This document shows, one piece after another, positions 52,061 to 55,724 of a stretch of 64,000 bases of DNA. The DNA is taken from the NCBI GenBank assembly GCA_964016985.1, contig OZ024821.1:88406535-88470534 (forward strand), written 5' to 3'. A program made the position numbers and the translations under genes. The notes beneath the pieces were generated by a model. It was not told the origin of the DNA, made no database searches, and was given only the letters and a program-made list of their open reading frames with translations. Within the stretch, counting starts at the first letter, position 1, and each line of letters opens with the position of its first letter. Origin of the DNA: Anodontia alba (Eukaryota > Mollusca > Bivalvia > Lucinida > Lucinidae).

Positions 52061-53235
52061 ATGTAACTCGACGAACATAATGCATTTAGCTTATTAATCC
52101 CATATGTAACTCGACGAACACCATGAATTTAGTTCATTAATCGCCTACCTAATTCGACAAACATCGTGAATTTAACTCATTAAACACCTACATAAATTGA
52201 TGCACATTGTGGTTTTCTCATTAATATCCTTTGTAATTCGACAAGCATTATATATTTAGCTCACTACTCCCCTACGTAACTCGACACACATGAATTTAAC
52301 TCATCAATATGCTACGTAACTCGACAAATATCATGAATTTAGTTCAGTAATATCCTACGTAACTCGACAAACATCACGAATTTAGCTCATTACTCTCCTA
52401 CGTAACTCGACGAACATCATGAATTTAGCTCGTCAAGTCAGGTCAAGAAAAATCATTTACGAGCGTATCATGCTTTTTAATCGCCTACCTAACTCGACAA
52501 ACATCGTGAATTAAACTCATTAATCGCCTGCGTAACTTGACAAACATCATAATTTAAGTTCATTACTCTCCTGCGTAACTCGACAAATATCATGAATTTA
52601 GATTATTTCTCGCCTGCGTAACTCGACAATCATTATGAATTCAGCTCATTACTCTCCTTCGTAACAACAAACAACATGAATTTAACTATAATATTAGGAC
52701 AAGCTTGGTCAAAAGGATTAAATACAATTTACTAGACAAGGAAGACAACTTTAATGAATTCCTGTTTGCTTCCCTGCATCATAAGCCCTTCTAGAAAAGG
52801 GGGAAAAATTTGCTCCCATGGGAATTTGCTCCCAAGGGAGACAACAGCTTAAATATGCCTCCTTTCCTTGAAAGTGTATTCATTCCCTTTAAGCTATCTG
52901 AATATAATTGACTCTCGTTATCTCAAACGCTGATAACTTATATTGTTTAAGTCAAACTAAATAAAGAAAAAGATGTGTTGAACTTATTTATGTTTTACAT
53001 TTTCATTCATTTTATCTGAAACTACTATTATTGCAAACCAAACTTTTAGGTCCCTTGGAGTTTGAGATAATGCCCCAGCTAGCATTCTTTATAAATCAAC
53101 AGCGGGCCGTTATCGGCCCGTCAGGGTAGCTGACGGGCCGATAACGTCCCGCTGTAGATTTATAAAGAATGCTTACTGGGGAGAGTATACACGGCAGCTC
53201 AATAACGAAAGGTCTTACCGGTAAAGCAGCATCAT
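8989..53235 (-). CDS. secreted TcdA/MARTX-like toxin-family protein, seven-exon gene
   Basis: Proposed gene: E1 53235-53219, E2 50076-49943, E3 47275-47194, E4 38734-38557, E5 17324-11690, E6 11020-10868, E7 9782-8989 (2330 codons plus TAA). Seen directly: GT-AG borders and a matching phase at all six introns, and an open frame throughout. Domains in order: signal peptide (about residues 1-33); C80-type cysteine protease (about 50-275) with IVGHG (His141) and LVGC (Cys181); a long alpha/beta middle region; a hydrophobic TcdA/TcdB pore-like segment (about 1020-1240); five RTX-type modules (about 1400-2270). In bacterial relatives the protease is triggered by inositol hexakisphosphate and the hydrophobic region inserts in membranes. 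In an animal the role is unknown; defence or predation are guesses. The E4-E5 intron contains a 200-N gap, and E1 is the weakest exon. Horizontal transfer from bacteria is inferred from family membership. Confidence 0.78.
9861..10067. repeat. MITE with CAACGCACGAAAA ends, in intron 6
   Basis: CAACGCACGAAAAGGGCCC at the left and TTTTTCGTGCGTTGCG at the right are inverted. The interior shares GATCAGGGCCTTC-like and ACTGTAGTAT blocks with the copy at 49706. Confidence 0.7.
10158..10265. repeat. inverted repeat in intron 6
   Basis: GGATTTTATCG (10159) and CGATAAAATCC (10254) are inverse. ACACCGGCGAA and TTCGCCGGTTT form a second pair inside, with a diverged middle of about 50 bp. Confidence 0.55.
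10868..11020 (-). CDS. E6, 51-residue RTX-repeat exon, symmetric phase 1-1
   Basis: Too short to stand out as an open frame. The acceptor TTTATTTCAG ends at 11021; the exon starts TTTTGGGGTCG and ends GGCAATG before the donor GTAGGT. Entered in phase 1, it reads VLGSKHHNNIITG and then a run of RTX nonapeptides (GESGNDIIR, GQEGDDFID, GGNG). VLGS is the start of a module matching IIGS/IVGS in E5. At 153 nt, phase 1 at both ends, it can be skipped without shifting the frame. Confidence 0.88.
11097..11177. repeat. FB-A fragment in intron 5
   Basis: Only one terminal arm remains: TATCTGAAAACG ... GAATAGACGTGTTTTCGTAATG. Confidence 0.65.
11690..17324 (-). CDS. E5, 5.6-kb exon: protease core, pore-like region, four RTX modules
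   Basis: The first ATG is at 17303, but the true exon starts earlier: the acceptor TTCTGTTTGTAG ends at 17325 and seven more codons precede that ATG, including IVGHG, the catalytic His motif of C80 proteases. ISLVGC (Cys 40 residues after the His) and a basic SVSARK...DGRK segment follow, as in MARTX and TcdA/TcdB. Counting from the ATG, residues 150-870 are unassigned. Residues 875-1095 are hydrophobic and Gly/Ala-rich (GVYGIVMGMRGAI, then VVAVALTIVRLVI), like the TcdA/TcdB pore region. Residues 1255-1835 hold four modules with IIGS-type starts at about 1401, 1561 and 1718 and ENWF/RHM-type ends near 1340, 1500, 1653 and 1810. The exon ends GAAG before the donor GTTAGT, in phase 1; the TAG just after lies in the intron. 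Confidence 0.94.
18140..18480. repeat. interspersed repeat, copy 1
   Basis: Shares AAAAAGGTAAGAGAAAAGTC, GTGCCACAATCACAAACCGC, AACAAGCACAAATCGAACAA and CTTCCCCAAGCGAGGTAAT with 20190-20440. The second part (ACCACCGCCTTAGAACGGTC) recurs near 32785. Open frames on its minus strand are not conserved between copies. Confidence 0.65.
20190..20440. repeat. interspersed repeat, copy 2
   Basis: Same order of blocks as at 18140, about 80-85% alike by eye. It continues into sequence with GGACCGACCCACCGCCATGC (near 20865), a block also seen at 18700 and 59540. Confidence 0.65.
20559..20664. repeat. HP-C hairpin MITE
   Basis: CAGCTAGCATTCTTCATAAA ... TTTATAAAGAATGCTTACTG, with GGCCCGTCAGCTACC near the loop. 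Confidence 0.8.
22066..26257. mobile_element. pearl-like element with a 166-bp tandem array
   Basis: Left end AACAAGAGGACCATGATGG (22066), then TATATCACCTGAGC. About 23 tandem units follow; the marker CTTGAACAATCTTGG recurs at 22541, 22872, 23092, 23414, 23580, 23746, 23912, 24078, 24244, 24580, 24745, 24911 and on to 25905, mostly exactly 165-166 bp apart. Each unit has CCCCGCCCCCTGGCGGCCAT, GGTCCAGTGGTTTCTGACAA and TATAGATATATAGGG. The right tail has GGACGGACAGACGGACGACG, (GAC)n and CACCTTGAGCC/GCTCAGGTAAGCTAAA, a short hairpin followed by CTAA as in Helitron 3' ends. The organisation matches bivalve pearl/BIV160 repeats. The minus-strand open frames in it are by-products: 166 is not a multiple of 3, so frames rotate from unit to unit. 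Confidence 0.85.
22973..23030. repeat. (TA)n microsatellite inside one 166-bp unit
   Basis: About 29 TA repeats expanded from the TATAGATATATAGG block. That unit is about 54 bp longer than its neighbours. Confidence 0.95.
26250..27170 (-). pseudogene. decayed reverse transcriptase fragment
   Basis: The minus strand encodes IIGIPMGTNC near 26412-26388, then, in another frame, ADLFLFWYERVFMLSLSQEN (about 26370-26310) and NSTFRYL. This is the order seen in a retroelement RT family common in molluscs. The catalytic YLDD is lost (RYLG). Upstream pieces near 27150-27090 (KFSFRHLKQGIQDFHR) may belong to the same ORF. Stops and frameshifts make it dead. The class is not resolved; Penelope-like is possible. 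Confidence 0.6.
27359..27558. other. assembly gap, 200 N
   Basis: Exactly 200 unknown bases, a usual scaffold-join length, so the true size may differ. It lies in intron 4 and cuts a TA-B element. Confidence 0.99.
27559..27657. repeat. TA-B right half next to the gap
   Basis: Ends with CGAGATAACGAGGTTCGACTGTA. The left half should lie in the gap. Confidence 0.75.
27754..28070. repeat. TA-B pogo-like MITE
   Basis: Left AAGTCGACCCTCGTTATCTC, right AGCGAGAGTCAACTGTA. Central hairpin GAAAAGAGGAGAAATTGCTC with its inverse at about 27930-27980. Confidence 0.85.
28071..30489. other. intronic sequence with a possible decayed coding fragment
   Basis: On the plus strand around 29150-29570 several frames give protein-like pieces broken by stops (for example VIPDFDLYRRNFLVVICGRG and SGSVADSGGYHIPSKLGS). 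I do not recognise the family. The piece probably comes from a mobile element. A CA tract lies at about 30160-30178. Nothing else is supported. Confidence 0.35.
30490..30556. repeat. HP-D variant hairpin
   Basis: GCAAATAGTGTAGAACCTGA ... GATCTACACTGTTTGC, with a variant middle (GATGGCTTATTAAGAGCC). Confidence 0.7.
30557..30868. other. interspersed repeat sequence
   Basis: GGTTTAACTGGTGGTTTTCC and the sequence after it are echoed at 33030-33190 (GGTTCAACTAGTGGTTTTC, TTTGCTTCAT). Probably one old repeat family; no gene. Confidence 0.45.
30869..30977. repeat. HP-C hairpin MITE
   Basis: ACCCAGCTAGCATTCTACGT ... ACGTAGAATGCTGACTGGGT. Arms nearly perfect, loop GTCAGCTACCCTGAC. Confidence 0.88.
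31131..31263. repeat. FB-A half element
   Basis: Only the arm from GAGGCGGTTCTAACAAG to TGTTTTCTTAATG remains. The partner arm is missing. Confidence 0.7.
31385..31666. repeat. FB-A foldback element
   Basis: CATTACGAAAACACGCC ... TATGTTTTCGTGAT, with core AACCGCCTCGGCAAGGCGGTT. Confidence 0.85.
31866..32144. repeat. FB-A foldback element
   Basis: CATCACGAAAACACGCC ... ATGTTTTCGTAATG, opposite in orientation to the copy 200 bp before it. Core AACCGCCTCATCGAGGCGGTT. Confidence 0.85.
32145..33187. other. interspersed repeats, no gene
   Basis: 32750-32830 repeats the block ACCACCGCCTTAGAAC seen at 18418. GGGCCATAACTCTGAC, GGCACGACGGACGTACGGAC and a C-run at 32664-32700 resemble bivalve repeat tails. 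No domain is found in any frame. Confidence 0.45.
33188..33221. repeat. poly-T tract
   Basis: About 34 T in a row. It could be the tail of a retro-inserted sequence on the minus strand. Confidence 0.9.
33453..34068. repeat. 616-bp element with 32-bp inverted ends
   Basis: GGTCCTGCTAATCATCCCAT at 33453 and ATGGGGTGATTAGTAGGACC ending at 34068 are inverse with two mismatches over about 32 bp. Inside each end a CCATGGCACCCC/GGGGTGCCATGG block adds local palindromes. The interior holds two related direct segments (TATATTTTGATGCCATGGGG near 33851, TATAGTTTGATGCCATGGGC near 34003). Confidence 0.7.
34069..34940. other. no gene recognised
   Basis: AT-rich sequence upstream of the 2A-containing ORF. 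It may be the 5' part of that mobile element. Confidence 0.35.
34953..35616 (+). pseudogene. mobile-element ORF: 2A-like motif plus C76-like cysteine peptidase, frameshifted
   Basis: The first frame (34953-35369) has DIEQNPGP at residues 13-20, the consensus for 2A ribosome skipping. Next come CQCLPCCLVFLV, then W followed by MNEILFAGDKLY, then YLEPCDLPSYF: the spacing Cys, W..LD.IL..GD.LY, DLP is that of the UL36/C76-like peptidase domain carried by several animal mobile elements. The reading moves to another frame close to an A9 run at about 35327-35335 and goes on at 35350-35616 (LETTLAMTFTFNRYAVFAL, then SYGVVSVALECHLSSLHVL), where the downstream catalytic residues are not recognisable. 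It sits inside intron 4 of the big gene, antisense to it. Probably a dead copy. Confidence 0.6.
35647..35670. repeat. poly-T tract
   Basis: About 24 T. Confidence 0.9.
35769..35959. repeat. FB-A element with internal deletion
   Basis: Both ends are intact (CATTACGAAAACATGCC, CATGTTTTCGTGATG), but the core stops at GAACCGCCTCGCCTCG and the second half of the hairpin is gone. Confidence 0.8.
35960..36209. other. spacer
   Basis: No gene or repeat boundary is recognised. Confidence 0.35.
36210..36447. repeat. 43-bp minisatellite, about 5.5 copies
   Basis: The unit contains GTCCGTGGTGGCA, TGAAATG and AGAAGAATGAGTATGT. Antisense open frames across it are repetitive and not credible genes. Confidence 0.85.
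36455..37050. repeat. 112-bp minisatellite, about 5 copies
   Basis: The unit contains CAATAAGAAGGGCAATGTTC, TCATGATACTATAT, AGCCTCGTC, CCACCTCTGC and AGTTCTAATT. It follows directly on the 43-bp array. Confidence 0.85.
37051..37786. other. no gene recognised
   Basis: A T/G homopolymer region at 37098-37175. GAATTTGCTCCCCATGGGAG at 37303 has a local palindrome, also seen near 30040 and 52815. Nothing coding is supported. Confidence 0.4.
37787..37855. repeat. HP-D hairpin, diverged
   Basis: TAGTTTAGACCCAGATCAGA ... CAGGGTATTAATATACACTG. Confidence 0.65.
37856..38556. other. intron 4 sequence next to E4
   Basis: No gene is seen on either strand. CCGCTATAGACC (37988) and GGTCTATAG (38537) may be an old inverted pair. 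Confidence 0.35.
38557..38734 (-). CDS. E4: N-terminal half of the C80-like protease domain
   Basis: Acceptor ATGTGTTTTAG ends at 38735 and donor CAG|GTAAGA begins at 38556, both strong. The exon is 178 nt: one base completing an Arg codon left by E3, then 59 codons, ending in phase 0, exactly the phase in which E5 opens with IVGHG. The residues include YDHQAIIAMEPD, AANYLFTKHPQVSSL and SLGKHSRIQ. The AA..L..KHP..S pattern followed by a basic strand directly before the GHG motif is what MARTX/TcdA C80 domains have before the catalytic His, so E4 and E5 rejoin one split domain. Confidence 0.87.
38765..38930. repeat. HP-E hairpins, two in a row
   Basis: ATTCAGATCAGCCTGCGCGT with ATCTGATCAGAATTTTCAG, then TGATCAGACTGCGCGGATGC with a matching right arm ending TTAGGCGCATA. 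Confidence 0.7.
38983..39232. repeat. FB-A element, left end missing
   Basis: Begins inside the CCCCCTTCAACCCCAC arm and ends CATGTTTTCGTAATG. It abuts GAGCTGCGTTCAG (38970), whose inverse CTGAACGCAGC lies at 39572, so it may sit inside another element of about 615 bp. Confidence 0.75.
39233..40402. other. no gene recognised
   Basis: 39233-39585 may be the inner part of the CTGCGTTCAG-ended element. The rest has short random open frames only. Confidence 0.35.
40410..40462. repeat. PAL-G half copy
   Basis: GATGTTGCATTGACGTTAAT ... CATCATGTGCCCGCCGGG. Only one arm. Confidence 0.65.
40612..41045. repeat. ~160-bp tandem repeat, 2.7 copies
   Basis: GACAAAGTTACTGGAGCG-type motifs at about 40617, 40774 and 40935; GGTCATAGTGCG, TTGAAGAGTATGTC and CTATGCAAGATTTGACAC recur at the same spacing. 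A different sequence from the 166-bp array. Confidence 0.8.
41046..42048. other. HP-E-like pieces, no gene called
   Basis: GCCCAGATCAGCTTGTGC (41380), TCATGCGGACAAAGAAGAC (41631) and similar are HP-E arms. The minus-strand open frame 41763-41984 looks protein-like but has no matching splice phase or known domain. Confidence 0.4.
42049..42141. repeat. PAL-G palindrome, diverged
   Basis: CCCTGCGGGCACATGACG ... CAATGTTGCTTGCCCACTGAG. Centre shortened to CGCCATGCATCGACG. Confidence 0.75.
42190..42290. repeat. palindromic repeat
   Basis: AGCTGAGCACGAAAGTTTCC and AAATTTGTATGCTCAGCT at the ends; TATGAAAATGGCAAC and TTGGCATTTTCATA at the centre. Confidence 0.65.
42860..42959. repeat. near-perfect hairpin of 100 bp
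   Basis: TGCATTAACATTCGCGAGGT ... ATGTTAATGCATG, with CCCTTGGGAGGTGTTGAAAA and its exact inverse inside, loop GCGGCCGTCGGC. Confidence 0.85.
42960..43640. other. interspersed repeat, reverse orientation
   Basis: CTAAGACGGTGGTTC and TGTTTGGTCC in 42990-43160 are inverse relatives of the block at 18400-18430 and 32760-32800. No gene is supported. Confidence 0.45.
43641..43836. repeat. PAL-F palindromic MITE
   Basis: TTAACGCTTAGCACTCTGGG ... ATTCATCCAGAGAGTGGTAA. Central TCATGCAAATTGTCTC. Confidence 0.75.
44253..44410. repeat. PAL-F short variant
   Basis: TTAACCCTCACAACTGCAGC with AGACGACAT, then CATGTCGTCTGCTGC and GCGCTGCAAGGGTTTA. Confidence 0.65.
44543..44742. repeat. nested PAL-G palindromes
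   Basis: Outer element CCCAGCGGGCAC ... CATGTACCCGCTGG. At its left arm a second, near-perfect palindrome is inserted (CCAGCAAACACACAACGTCG ... GACGTTGTGCGTTTGCTGG, about 44552-44648), flanked by GCAC on both sides. Both are made of AACGTCG/CGACGTT blocks. Confidence 0.8.
45093..45117. repeat. (CGTG)n microsatellite
   Basis: About six CGTG repeats. Confidence 0.9.
45118..46056. other. no gene recognised
   Basis: AT-rich, short open frames only. Confidence 0.35.
46057..46364 (+). mobile_element. full-length tRNA-derived SINE
   Basis: The tRNA-like head has A box TGGCTCAGTTGG (46076) and B box GGGTTCAACCCC (46111), the internal RNA polymerase III promoter of a SINE. The body includes CATTCTTTCGTGGAGATTG and CCGCTGATTCAAGAAGGGCA. 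The tail GACTGGGCCGTAAAACCTCA runs into AACAAACA. Copies at 1959 (minus) and 60782 (plus). Confidence 0.88.
46395..46722. repeat. TA-B pogo-like MITE
   Basis: TACAGTGGACTCTCGTTATC ... CGAGAGTCGACTGTA. The inner hairpin has lost part of one arm (GAAATTGCTCCTATCTCCTC). Confidence 0.85.
46723..47193. other. intron 3 sequence
   Basis: GGAAGCTGAATGCC- and CAGGAGTCATGGAA-like short direct repeats at 46905-46975. No gene. Confidence 0.4.
47194..47275 (-). CDS. E3: short exon before the protease domain
   Basis: Acceptor CTTATTTACAG ends at 47276 and donor CAG|GTAGGA begins at 47193. The 82 nt comprise two bases finishing an Asp codon from E2, 26 codons and two bases of an Arg codon finished by E4. 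The residues include WHNIGWKWHLFRDLVDEI, rich in Trp and amphipathic. Too short to classify alone; the phase match on both sides is the main support. It probably forms the linker or first helix of the C80 domain. Confidence 0.8.
47276..48147. other. intron 2 sequence with HP-E and HP-D pieces
   Basis: TGTAGACCCGGCTCAGACG (47304) is a broken HP-D arm. 47395-47570 has HP-E arms (GTGCGCCCAGCGAGGACTC, TCAAGCGGACAGCGAAGAC). TATGTTGTGGATACTCGTTA (47952) resembles the FB-A core. Confidence 0.5.
48148..48416. repeat. TIR element carrying a tandemly doubled HP-D-type hairpin
   Basis: Ends TTAACTCTTGTCCTGCTGAA and TTCAGCAGGACAAGGGTTAA are inverse. Inside, the hairpin TGTAGATCCAGATCAGTTGG ... CTGATCTGGATCTGCAC occurs twice head to tail (48198 and 48250), identical by eye. 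Confidence 0.88.
48417..48804. other. no gene recognised
   Basis: No supported feature. Confidence 0.35.
48805..48870. repeat. HP-D hairpin
   Basis: GCAAACTGTGGAGACCTTGA ... ATCTGGGTCTCCACTTTTGT. Confidence 0.75.
48871..49202. other. no gene recognised
   Basis: No supported feature. Confidence 0.35.
49203..49275. repeat. HP-E hairpin
   Basis: AACGAAGACTCAGATCAGCC ... GCGCAGTCTAATCAGAGTAT. Confidence 0.7.
49472..49692. repeat. PAL-F variant expanded by (TTC)n
   Basis: TTAATAAAGCACTAAGCGCA at the left and GCAGCACTTTAAGG at the right. One arm holds a TTC microsatellite of about 75 bp (49507-49580). Confidence 0.7.
49706..49927. repeat. second copy of the CACGAAAATGGCCC-ended MITE
   Basis: GCGGAAAGCACGAAAATGGC ... 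CATTTTCGTACTTTGCGC. Same family as 9861. It ends only about 15 bp inside the intron from the E2 donor. Confidence 0.7.
49943..50076 (-). CDS. E2: signal peptide exon
   Basis: Acceptor CCTTTTATTCTCAG ends at 50077; donor TTTAG|GTAATA begins at 49942. The 134 nt read as one base, 44 codons and one base. The frame gives a charged start (SERVVPWRPKQ), a hydrophobic core (IIFLLLAVLPGLVA) and SQ as a likely cleavage region, then THGDGRSCHARTC with two cysteines. This is a typical eukaryotic secretion signal. No ATG lies in this frame, so an upstream exon must supply the start. The closing phase (1) is the one E3 needs. Confidence 0.76.
50251..50318. repeat. HP-D hairpin, near-perfect
   Basis: GCAAACAGTGTAGACCCAGA ... 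TCTGGGTCTACACTATTTGC, loop CGTTTAGCG. Confidence 0.9.
50370..50515. repeat. HP-E pair
   Basis: GCACTCACGCAGTCTGATCA, TGCGCCCAGTGAAGAGTC and ATCTTCGCTGGAAGCACATG. Confidence 0.6.
50518..50797. repeat. FB-A foldback element
   Basis: CATCACGAAAACATATC ... GCGTGTTTTCGTAATG. Core AACCGCCTCGGTGAGGCGGTT is perfect. Confidence 0.88.
50900..51138. repeat. PAL-F variant with ATT/ATC/GTT microsatellite centre
   Basis: TGTAGCAGACG at the left and CGTCTGCTGCTGTTGTGATT at the right, with about 95 bp of trinucleotide repeat (50922-51017) in place of most of the arms. Confidence 0.7.
51139..51491. other. intron 1, HP-E pieces and poly-T
   Basis: GATCTAGATCAGCGTACGC and TGATCATACTGCACGGATG (51228-51350), and a T tract at about 51403-51423. 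Confidence 0.45.
51492..51706. repeat. PAL-F palindromic MITE
   Basis: TGATAACCCTCAATGCCTAG ... TTTGCCGAGAGAGTGGTAAA. Arms pair around GTTTCCTAAGGAGAAGGAAAC. Confidence 0.75.
51900..52690. repeat. ~43-45-bp minisatellite interrupted by (CA)n
   Basis: Units such as CCTACGTAACTCGACAAACA followed by TCATGAATTTAGCTCATTAA recur about 14 times. A (CA)36 microsatellite fills 51987-52059. Confidence 0.85.
52914..53072. repeat. TA-B remnant
   Basis: TAATTGACTCTCGTTATCTC ... GTCCCTTGGAGTTTGAGATA. The right end is cut off at the HP-C insertion. Confidence 0.7.
53073..53181. repeat. HP-C hairpin MITE
   Basis: CCCCAGCTAGCATTCTTTAT ... ATAAAGAATGCTTACTGGGG. Lies 38 bp downstream of the proposed E1 donor. 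Confidence 0.87.
53219..53235 (-). CDS. E1 candidate: start codon exon
   Basis: On the minus strand ATGATGCTGCTTTACCG is followed by the donor GTAAGACC. It ends in phase 2, so its CG joins the first G of E2 to give Arg, adding MMLLY before the signal peptide. The second ATG has A at -3. This was found by searching for a donor in the right phase with an ATG, so chance is a real risk. The 5' UTR and promoter are not defined. Confidence 0.42.
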
Positions 53236-53385
53236 CGGAAGTGAAAAGAAAAGTTAAGATTCCGGACATTTGCGTAATAGCAGGGCAAACCTACAGTACC
53301 TCGCCAAAGTACTGATTCATATCGCAAGCTTCGGGGACAATCAGTTTTTCACTTTATCAAAATAGCAACATATGCCGATCGCAAA

Positions 53386-53409
53386 TATAATAATAATAAT
53401 AATAATAAT
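53386..53409. repeat. (TAA)n microsatellite
   Basis: Eight TAA repeats. Confidence 0.9.
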
Positions 53410-53670
53410 CGACTTTATTTATAGAGGGTAACACATTTAGTAAACTAGTACTAATCTTCCATGTGGCCCTCTTTTTTCCTGGGTAGAAACCAGTACTAAG
53501 CAATATGGATAAAGTCTCTTGCTCAAGGAAACAACACTGGATGATAGTGGGAATCGAACCCGGTACCTCTCGATCTCGAATCCGATGCTTTACCACTGCA
53601 CTACAACATGAACATTGCGCCAAGCGCGCATTTCTATGCATCATTTATAGTATCAGGACCCTTTTCAGTC

Positions 53671-53850
53671 TTAACCACTCTCCGAGGAAATTCAGCAGAC
53701 GACAAACTGATGATATTTTTCTTAGTTTTCCAGAAAAGAGGCTTTGACATTTCATGCAACTTATCTCCAAATATGCTTATGGATTTTATGCAAACTGTCT
53801 CCAAACAGGTATTAACATTTCATGTAATTTGTTTCGTAAGGTGACAATTT
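53671..53850. repeat. PAL-F, rearranged
   Basis: TTAACCACTCTCCGAGG, TTCAGCAGACGACAAACTG and three CATTTCATG/ATTTTATGCAA-type centres in a row; the right arm is broken. Confidence 0.55.
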
Positions 53851-53859
53851 GCATGAAAC

Positions 53860-54580
53860 GTCAAATAAACGTCGAAAAGATTGTCTTTGGAAACAAAGAA
53901 CACATTACAGATTAGAAAATGTAATAAGCTGTAATGAAGTTTGCAACACTGCTTACGCCCGAGCAGAATTACATTTTCAAAGTTAGCACAATGGGCCCAA
54001 TGATCCCAAAGGAAATGAAACATAATCTGCACCATGGTAAAGTACGGAGAGACAATCTACGGCCGCCACACGGCAATAACACCAGCTGTAGTATAGTAAA
54101 ATAAACGTTAAAAAGATTGCCTTTGGAAACAAAGAACACATTACAGATTAGAAAATGGGAGTCTCGGTTTTATTGAGACTCTTTATCAGCAGTAATGAAG
54201 TTTGCAACACTGCTTACGCCCGAGCAGAATTCCATTTTCAAAGTTAGCACAATGGGCCCAATGATCCCAAAGGAAATGAAACATAATCTGCACTGTGGTG
54301 AAGTACGGGGAGACGTTATACGGCCGCCACACGGCACTAACACCAGCTGCAGTGTAGTAAAGTTAACGTCAAACGATTGAATTGGAAACAAAGAACACAT
54401 TACAGATTAGAAAATGGGAGTTTCGGTTTTATTGAGACTCTTTATAAGCAGTAATGAAGTTTGCAACACTGCTTATGCCCGAGCAGAACTCCCATGAATT
54501 TTCAAAGTAAGCATAATGGTCCCAAAGGAAAGGAAATAAAATCTGCACTATGGTGAAGTACGGGGAGACGTTTCAAAGCC
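53860..54580. repeat. ~240-260-bp unit in three tandem copies
   Basis: GGAAACAAAGAACACATTAC at 53889, 54126 and about 54384, each followed by GAAGTTTGCAACACTGCTTA and CACAATGGGCCCAATGATCC-like blocks. Copies 2 and 3 carry an extra TTTCGGTTTTATTGAGACTC-type segment. Related sequence (ACGGCCGCCACACGGCA) recurs at 58785 and 29778. Confidence 0.8.
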
Positions 54581-54701
54581 TATACTCTGGGAAGTATAAG
54601 AAAAATATTTCAAAATGTCATAGCTTATTTTTTCTCAGCATGCTTTGGCGCATCATAATCACACTATCATAGAGTGCGCATAGATTACAGCTTATATATG
54701 T

Positions 54702-54990
54702 CATCACGAAAATATGCAAATATAATTTTGACTCCCTTAAACCTCACTTTTATATATACTGTATAGTAAAGCTGGGGTTTAAAGGGGTATACATTATTTT
54801 TCTTCTTTCTGCTCAAAAAAACGTAGATTGTGGGTACTCTTTAGAACCGCCGCGTCGAGGAGGTTTTAACGAATACCCACAATCTATTTTTTGAGCAGCA
54901 ATTTGAAAAATATCAGAATTTTTTAACTGAAAATTTTCAATTTTGGTGGTAAAATTTTCAGTATATTTGCATAGGCATGTTTTCGTAATG
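54702..54990. repeat. FB-A foldback element
   Basis: CATCACGAAAATATGC ... GGCATGTTTTCGTAATG, with a small TATACTG insertion in one arm and core AACCGCCGCGTCGAGGAGGTT. Confidence 0.85.
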
Positions 54991-55024
54991 AAGGCTGAAA
55001 TGGACAGGTGATTTTACCAGGTAT

Positions 55025-55275
55025 TACAGTAAAACCTCAATGACTCAAACACTGATGGCTTGTTTATCATGGCTGATTCGAACACATCAATGTGATTCTA
55101 ATGAGTATACTCAACGTACCATTATTGTATAGAAGATCGAACAGAAATCCCTAAGCTATCCCCATTTGCATGTTAACATGGCACTATGGCTCGAACTACG
55201 CATGTCTCAAACAAAATTCCATGGCCCCAAAGCTGTTCGAGCCATTGAAGATTGACAGATTTCAGCGATTGACAG
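55025..55275. repeat. TA-H MITE, diverged
   Basis: TACAGTAAAACCTCAATGAC at the left; TGTTCGAGCCATTGAAG at about 55227. Related to the copy at 62362. Confidence 0.55.
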
Positions 55276-55388
55276 TACCCTCTCGGAAGCAATCAATCAT
55301 TCAAATAGTCTGTGATTATATCTCCCTCTGCATGTCTCATTTACTCTGTGATATTGGTTTAAACATTTTTTTTTTTGCGCTGAAGGCA

Positions 55389-55724
55389 TACAGTCGACTC
55401 TCGTTATCTCGAAATCCCAAGGACGCTATTAAACACTTCGAGATATCCGTACTTCGACATATCAGATTTGCGAAACTGAGGAAAACAATTAATCGAACAA
55501 CCACCTCTAACAGAATGAATATGTAATTTGACTCCTAAGTTAGAGATATATAAAAATATTGTGGAAAAGAGGAGAATTTGCTCCTGAGGAGCAATTTCTC
55601 CTCTTTTCCACAATATTTTGTTGCCTGTTGGTACATCTCTGTGTTAAAACAGGGACCAGATTTTCACTTCGAGATAAGCGGTTATTCGAGATAAGCGAGG
55701 TCGAGATAACGAGAGTCGACTGTA
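55389..55724. repeat. TA-B pogo-like MITE
   Basis: TACAGTCGACTCTCGTTATC ... ATAACGAGAGTCGACTGTA; the best-preserved copy. Inner hairpin GTGGAAAAGAGGAGAA with its inverse, loop GCTCCTGAGGAGC. Confidence 0.92.
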
